This document shows positions 26,043 through 29,955 of a stretch of DNA of 29,955 nt, piece by piece. The DNA is taken from the NCBI GenBank assembly GCA_002344825.1, contig DDUN01000081.1, positions 1 through 29,955 on the forward strand, given 5' to 3'. The notes beneath the pieces were generated by a model that saw only the letters and a program-made list of their open reading frames with translations, searched no databases and was not told where the DNA came from. Position numbers and translations under genes: made by a program. Source of the stretch: Candidatus Multiplicimicrobium inquinatum. Its GTDB lineage: Bacteria; Omnitrophota; Omnitrophia; Omnitrophales; Aquincolibacteriaceae. Each line of letters opens with the position of its first letter. Position 1 is the first letter of the stretch.

Positions 26043-27114
26043 TTTCGTGCTTCTTTTAGGCTTTGTCCGGCGCGAGCGCATTTATTTTTTAGCTATTCTT
26101 CTCTGTTTGTTAATTACTTTTATTTTATCGGGTGAGTCTCAGCCGCCCGTTGAGCTGCCTGCTTCCGGCGCGCTTCAGCTATTGGAGGCCCGGGCTGATC
26201 GTTGGAATCAATCTGAAAAAGATATTGCAGTTTTGGTTCAATACTTTAAAACCAATCCCGTGCCGGTTATTGCCTGGCTGGGCACGATGGCGGTTTTTTC
26301 CGCTCTTTTTTTAAGCGGTTGCTTGATCCTTATTCTTCGTTGGTCTTCCTTCTCCGTTCGGAATTATTTCATTCAAAAGACAGAGAGTTGCCCTCCGGTT
26401 TATTTCAGCGGGACTTGTCTTTTTCGCGTCGGAGTTTTGACTTATGTTTCATTTGTTTTGACGGTGCTCGTCAGCGGAGTGCTTACCGAAACCGGATGGA
26501 TGAATGAGAACGGGTTGGGGATTACGCAAACGCTTTTGCTGGATGGGTTGGTTTGTTTCTCAATTTTTGCTGTTATCCGTGAATTTGGTATTTCATGGAA
26601 AAGCTTTATGGGGGAAAAGCCAAAATCAATACGGCGTGAGGCTATGCGTGGGCTTGCCGAATATGCTTCATTTTTTCCTTGGTTTATTCTGAGTATGGTT
26701 GCGTTGCTCGCGGCGGCGGCTTTTTTTCATTATGAGCCACCGTCACATCCATTGATCGAAGTTTTTTTGGAAGAAGAAAAAGGATCACCGTGGATTTTTT
26801 ACGGAGCAATTTTATTGGCGGCGATTATCGCCCCCATACTGGAAGAGCTTTTTTTTCGCGGATTTATTTACCGTTTTTTGAAAGGGATTTGCGGAACCGG
26901 ATATGCCGTTATTTTTAGCGCGGGGTTTTTTGCCGCGCTTCACGGGTCGTGGTTTACTTTGCTGCCTATTTTTATTTTGGGAGTGGTTTTAGCGCGTCTG
27001 TACGAGAAAAGAGGGAGCTTTATCGCTTGCTGGACATTTCATGTACTCCACAATATCCTGTTTACCGTGTACTTCTTCAGTGCTAAAGCAATGCTCGAGG
27101 CTTTTCATGGATGA
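26023..27114 (+). CDS. CPBP-family (CAAX protease-like) intramembrane metalloprotease
   Basis: Predicted polytopic membrane protease of the ABI/CPBP family. The catalytic EExxxR motif is E274-E275 to R279 in LEELFFRGFIYRFL, with H307 in FAALHGSW and H340 in TFHVLHN completing the site. The first 250 residues hold about five further helices, so the protein is larger (363) than many members. Substrate is unknown; relatives cut membrane proteins or confer bacteriocin self-immunity. It overlaps metG by 20 nt and thiL by 8 nt, so it belongs to the housekeeping unit. GAGG lies directly against ATG 26023; GTG 26047 is an alternative start. Confidence 0.85.
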   Translation: MRRLRLNFVLLLGFVRRERIYFLAILLCLLITFILSGESQPPVELPASGALQLLEARADRWNQSEKDIAVLVQYFKTNPVPVIAWLGTMAVFSALFLSGCLILILRWSSFSVRNYFIQKTESCPPVYFSGTCLFRVGVLTYVSFVLTVLVSGVLTETGWMNENGLGITQTLLLDGLVCFSIFAVIREFGISWKSFMGEKPKSIRREAMRGLAEYASFFPWFILSMVALLAAAAFFHYEPPSHPLIEVFLEEEKGSPWIFYGAILLAAIIAPILEELFFRGFIYRFLKGICGTGYAVIFSAGFFAALHGSWFTLLPIFILGVVLARLYEKRGSFIACWTFHVLHNILFTVYFFSAKAMLEAFHG

Positions 27115-28009
27115 ATTTGGATGGATTGAATGGATTAAGAAAAAAGCGGGAAAAGCTCCTTCTGGCTGGGTTGGAATCGGAGATGATGCCGCCGTGATTC
27201 CATCCGGTTCGGCGCGGAACTGGATTTTATCCACCGACACGATTGTGGAAGGAATTGATTTTGACCGGAGGGTCACGCCCGCGCAGGCAGGGCGTAAGGC
27301 TTTGGCCATTAATTTAAGCGATATGGCCGCCATGGGTGCGGCTCCGCAGGCTTTTTTGATGACGTTGGGTATTCCGTCATCCTGGAAGCGGGATAAAAAA
27401 TTAAAATTATTTTTGAAAGGTCTTTTCAATCTGGCAAAAGAGTACCGCGTTGTTTGCGTCGGAGGCGATATGACTTCCGCGCGTCAATTTTTTTGCGGAA
27501 TTACGGTTTGGGGAAAACCGGCCGGCAAAAAAGCGATTTTACGCAGTGAAGCCAGGCCCGGTGATTTGATTTTAGTGACAGGCGCGTTAGGCGGATCAAT
27601 TAAACAGAAGCATTTTTCTTTTACGCCCCGCGTGCGGGAAGGGCAGTGGTTGGCTCAGCGAGGCTATCCCAACGCAATGATGGACGTTTCTGACGGTTTG
27701 GCGCAGGATTTAAGCCACTTATTGCGAGCTTCACATGTTTCCGCTCATTTAAATCTGGAATGTGTTCCTTTGGCCCGTCACGCGCGGAATTTGACGAGTG
27801 CTCTTTCAGACGGCGAGGATTTTGAACTACTGATGACGGTTTCGCGCAACAAAATAGCCAAACTACTTTCTGAATGGAAAAAAACTTTTCCAAAAACACC
27901 GCTCAACCTGATTGGATCCGTTCATCGCGGCAGTTCAGGCATTCAGTATTATTTGAATGGAAAAAAGCAGATAAGCTTCCGGCCGCATAAAGGGTTTAGG
28001 CATTTTTGA
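27107..28009 (+). CDS. thiL: Thiamine-monophosphate kinase
   Basis: Phosphorylates thiamine monophosphate to the cofactor thiamine diphosphate. The AIR-synthase-like fold is shown by GIGDDAAVIP (from about residue 23), the metal-binding STDTIVEGIDF, ALAINLSDMAAMGA, VGGDMTSA, MMDVSDGLAQDL and DGEDFELLMTV. Length 300 is typical. I chose ATG 27107, with GAGG at 27097-27100 as ribosome site; the frame extends back to 27041 but those residues do not match the family. tsaE follows after 1 nt, the same pairing as in Bacillus. Confidence 0.95.
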   Translation: MDEFGWIEWIKKKAGKAPSGWVGIGDDAAVIPSGSARNWILSTDTIVEGIDFDRRVTPAQAGRKALAINLSDMAAMGAAPQAFLMTLGIPSSWKRDKKLKLFLKGLFNLAKEYRVVCVGGDMTSARQFFCGITVWGKPAGKKAILRSEARPGDLILVTGALGGSIKQKHFSFTPRVREGQWLAQRGYPNAMMDVSDGLAQDLSHLLRASHVSAHLNLECVPLARHARNLTSALSDGEDFELLMTVSRNKIAKLLSEWKKTFPKTPLNLIGSVHRGSSGIQYYLNGKKQISFRPHKGFRHF

Positions 28010-28010
28010 T

Positions 28011-28439
28011 ATGACTCAGGAATTGATTACGCGGTCTGCGAAGGAAACCAGAGATGCGGGGCGTCTATTTGCTTCGCAGCTTCAACGTGGCGATATCGTT
28101 TGCTTGCGCGGTGATTTAGGCGCGGGAAAAACAACCTGGGTAAAAGGCTTGGCGGAAGGGTTGGGTTTATCCGCTAATGAATCTGTGACGAGCCCTACTT
28201 TTGCGTTAATGCATCGTTATGCTTCGCGCGTTCCTCTTTATCATTTCGATTGTTATCGGCTTCATTCTCCGGAGGAGCTCATTGAAATTGGATTTGAAGA
28301 ATTCGTCCATGACCGTGATGCCGTGATTTGCATTGAGTGGCCGGAAAAAGCCGGTACGCTCATTCCGGCAACAGGATGGAATGTTTCCATTTCGTATCAG
28401 GGCAGTGACGAACGTTTAATTCAGATTCAAAAGAGATAA
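28011..28439 (+). CDS. tsaE: tRNA t6A biosynthesis ATPase TsaE
   Basis: Small ATPase needed, with TsaB and TsaD, to put threonylcarbamoyl on A37 of ANN-decoding tRNAs. Walker A is GDLGAGKTT (34-42), followed by VTSPTFALMHRY, YHFDCYRL and IEWPEKAGTLIP, all hallmark motifs. At 142 residues it is full length. No clear ribosome site is seen, which fits coupling to thiL 1 nt upstream. tsaB and tsaD are not in the window. It is probably the last gene of the unit beginning at 19211. Confidence 0.93.
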   Translation: MTQELITRSAKETRDAGRLFASQLQRGDIVCLRGDLGAGKTTWVKGLAEGLGLSANESVTSPTFALMHRYASRVPLYHFDCYRLHSPEELIEIGFEEFVHDRDAVICIEWPEKAGTLIPATGWNVSISYQGSDERLIQIQKR

Positions 28440-28463
28440 AAAAATTTACTTTAAATATGTATA

Positions 28464-28486
28464 ATAATCATATATAATATGATTAT
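28464..28486. promoter_or_regulatory. 23-bp perfect palindrome over the radC start
   Basis: ATAATCATAT (28464-28473) and ATATGATTAT (28477-28486) form a perfect inverted repeat around ATA. It covers both possible radC start codons (28479 and 28485) and a TATAAT (28473-28478); a second TATAAT lies at 28460-28465. No Shine-Dalgarno is seen before radC. It could be a repressor operator, or a hairpin hiding the start in RNA. Confidence 0.6.
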
Positions 28487-29180
28487 GAAAATCAAAGATT
28501 GGATAGCTGAAGAACGTCCGCGGGAAAAATTGGCAGGGCGCGGTCCCACGTCTCTTTCGGATGCGGAGCTGCTGGCCGTGTTAATGGGATCAGGACGAGC
28601 CGGTGAAAATTGTGTGGATTGGTCTCGTTCGATACTTTTAGATGTTGGGGGCTTAAATGCTTTACTCGATTTGAGCGCGAAAGAGCTTTTAAGACTACCG
28701 GGCTTTGGTCCCGCGCGTATGTCTCAAATTTGCGCGGTGCGTGAAATTTTTACGCGGTTTGCCCGCAGAAAAATGCCTCAGCGGCTTTCGATGCGCGATC
28801 CGGAAATGTTGGCGGAGTATCTGCGAGCGGCCTTAGGTAGCCAAAGGCGGGAAGTCTTCCGCGTGATTTATTTAAACAAGAAATTAGAAATTCTTGAAGA
28901 GCGTGATTTGTTTGTCGGAACAGTCGATGAAACTCCGGTTTACCCGCGTGAAATTGTCACGTATGCTTTGTCTTGTCATGCAACAGCAGTTATTCTTGCG
29001 CACAACCACCCTTCAGGCCGTTTACAGCCCAGTCCCGAAGATTTGCGTGTGACAGAGAAGGTTGACGCGGCTTGCCGCCTTGTCGGCATCAAAGTATTGG
29101 ATCATTTGATTGTGGGGCAATCGGGCTATTTCAGTTTCTGCAATGAAGGCCTTTTCCAAAATAAAAGAGAGTCTTTTTAA
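28485..29180 (+). CDS. radC: RadC-family JAB/MPN domain protein
   Basis: An N-terminal helix-hairpin-helix (LLRLPGFGPARMSQICA) precedes a JAB1/MPN metallo-domain. The JAMM metal site is H173, H175 and D186 in HNHPSG followed by SPED. The name comes from an old DNA-repair claim that was later withdrawn; biochemical function is not established. I use ATG 28485, giving the family-typical start MKIKDWIAEERPREKL; ATG 28479 would add two residues. It lies 45 nt after tsaE and has its own promoter-like AT-rich region and palindrome. It converges on the HAD gene with a 4-nt overlap of the coding ends. Confidence 0.92.
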   Translation: MKIKDWIAEERPREKLAGRGPTSLSDAELLAVLMGSGRAGENCVDWSRSILLDVGGLNALLDLSAKELLRLPGFGPARMSQICAVREIFTRFARRKMPQRLSMRDPEMLAEYLRAALGSQRREVFRVIYLNKKLEILEERDLFVGTVDETPVYPREIVTYALSCHATAVILAHNHPSGRLQPSPEDLRVTEKVDAACRLVGIKVLDHLIVGQSGYFSFCNEGLFQNKRESF

Positions 29181-29878
29181 AAAAAGAAACGCTGCGACAA
29201 AACCAGCAAAAACCGGTCTAAATCCGAAAGATCATCAAGCAGATGGTGTGGTTTTACGATTTTAAAATCGTCTCCGCGGTTGGTTCCTGTTTTAACCCCG
29301 ATGCTGCGGAAGCGCATTTTATGCGCGGCATCGATATCGTGTCGCGTGTCACCGATTACAAAAATCTTTCTTCTCGAAAATTTTTTTTTGAAGTGGTTTT
29401 GTGATGCTTGGTGGGCGTCGTTTAAAATTCCCATCCGATTGGCGTGTTTTTCGCCGAACCCTCCGCAGCGGAAATAACTGTGGAGGCGTACTTTTTTCAA
29501 CTTCATCCACGATACGGCTTCAATGTTTCCTGTGGCCACGGCAAGATGAATATGGGGTATATCCGAAAGATACTCGAGCAGTTTAAACGCTCCTGGCATG
29601 GTGCGGAAGTGGATGGAATGCTCGGATTCTTCGGCAAAGTGTTTGGTATAGCGCTCGGCAAAGTCAGCCCACTCAGGGAGGGTCAGCTCGCGACCGAGGT
29701 GTCGGCGGGCGATTTCGTTAGTTATCAGTAAGTCCGTTTTACCGTCCGGCAGTATATTGCCCCAAGCGCCCCGAATACCGAACATTTTTTCAAATGTTCG
29801 GTCAAAGGCGTTTTTGCCGCAATGGCCCGAAGTGAGCAGCGTGCCGTCGATATCAAATAAAAGAAGCGTGTCATTCAT
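29177..29878 (-). CDS. HAD-superfamily phosphatase (phosphoglycolate-phosphatase-like)
   Basis: Predicted Mg-dependent phosphohydrolase of the haloacid dehalogenase superfamily. Motif I DIDGT gives the nucleophile D9 and acid D11; motif II is ATGN around T116; motif IV is GDTRHD (176-181). A helical cap fills residues 18-85. At 233 residues it fits the Gph/PGP-like group, but substrate cannot be told. It is the only minus-strand gene. Its coding end overlaps the radC end by 4 nt, with no hairpin terminator between them. No clear ribosome site precedes the ATG at 29878. Confidence 0.88.
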   Translation of the reverse strand: MNDTLLLFDIDGTLLTSGHCGKNAFDRTFEKMFGIRGAWGNILPDGKTDLLITNEIARRHLGRELTLPEWADFAERYTKHFAEESEHSIHFRTMPGAFKLLEYLSDIPHIHLAVATGNIEAVSWMKLKKVRLHSYFRCGGFGEKHANRMGILNDAHQASQNHFKKKFSRRKIFVIGDTRHDIDAAHKMRFRSIGVKTGTNRGDDFKIVKPHHLLDDLSDLDRFLLVLSQRFFF

Positions 29879-29955
29879 GACAGGGAATATAACCGATGTT
29901 CATGAGAGCGAGAAGCTTTTGTTAGGTATGGATAATACAGAACGAGTTATGAGTT
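29879..29955. other. Divergent upstream region at the right edge
   Basis: This is the upstream region of the minus-strand HAD gene. On the minus strand TTATAT lies about 12 nt before the ATG and is a possible -10, with no good -35. On the plus strand GATAATAC at about 29931 and an ATG at 29949 could begin a gene beyond the window, but seven bases of frame cannot support a call. Confidence 0.3.

Noticed and set aside
28441..28463. Intrinsic terminator after tsaE
   Set aside because: The sequence is A/T-rich with no GC stem; the palindrome that follows covers the radC start and has no U-tract.

Overview
The window looks like a chromosomal stretch of a diderm (Gram-negative-type) bacterium. The Lol lipoprotein exporter genes and an MlaE-MlaF-MlaD lipid transport set both imply an outer membrane. 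Next to them sit a protein arginine kinase (McsB) and ClpC, a pair better known from Firmicutes. With the giant repeat-built surface protein, this mix best fits Omnitrophota or a related PVC-neighbourhood lineage. That placement is inference; no rRNA or other taxonomic marker is present.

Layout. Positions 1-8211 are the 3' part of a giant FHA/LktA-like beta-helix adhesin, open at the left edge and closed by a strong intrinsic terminator (8219-8259). A promoter-like TATAAT then precedes lysS, followed by an imperfect hairpin built of 7-nt units and the lolC-lolD pair (permease and ATPase of lipoprotein release). A second unit carries ilvE and mcsB. A third, led by a dyad-marked promoter region, carries clpC-mlaE-mlaF-mlaD. 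A 262-nt gap follows, holding a long palindromic element and an AT-rich stretch. From 19211 to 28439 nine genes run with gaps of 11 nt or less or with overlaps: yacL-type PIN/TRAM gene, fused ispDF, gltX, tmk, holB, metG, a CPBP membrane protease gene, thiL and tsaE. radC follows under a 23-bp palindrome that covers its start. A HAD phosphatase gene runs convergently and overlaps radC by 4 nt.

How the genes fit together. Most of the window is housekeeping: aminoacyl-tRNA synthesis (lysS, gltX, metG), tRNA t6A modification (tsaE), isoprenoid and thiamine cofactor synthesis (ispDF, thiL), dTMP phosphorylation and the replisome clamp loader (tmk, holB), branched-chain amino acid metabolism (ilvE), arginine-phosphorylation-directed proteolysis (mcsB-clpC) and envelope lipid/lipoprotein traffic (lolCD, mlaEFD). 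The gene order lysS...mcsB-clpC...yacL-ispD-ispF-gltX, then tmk-holB-metG, then thiL-tsaE, mirrors blocks of the Bacillus subtilis chromosome, with envelope genes where a monoderm would have others. The accessory-looking part is the giant adhesin. I saw no transposase, CRISPR array, tRNA or rRNA gene. The most unusual signals are the giant protein's architecture, the synteny with lineage-specific replacements, and four inverted repeats placed at gene starts or in gaps.
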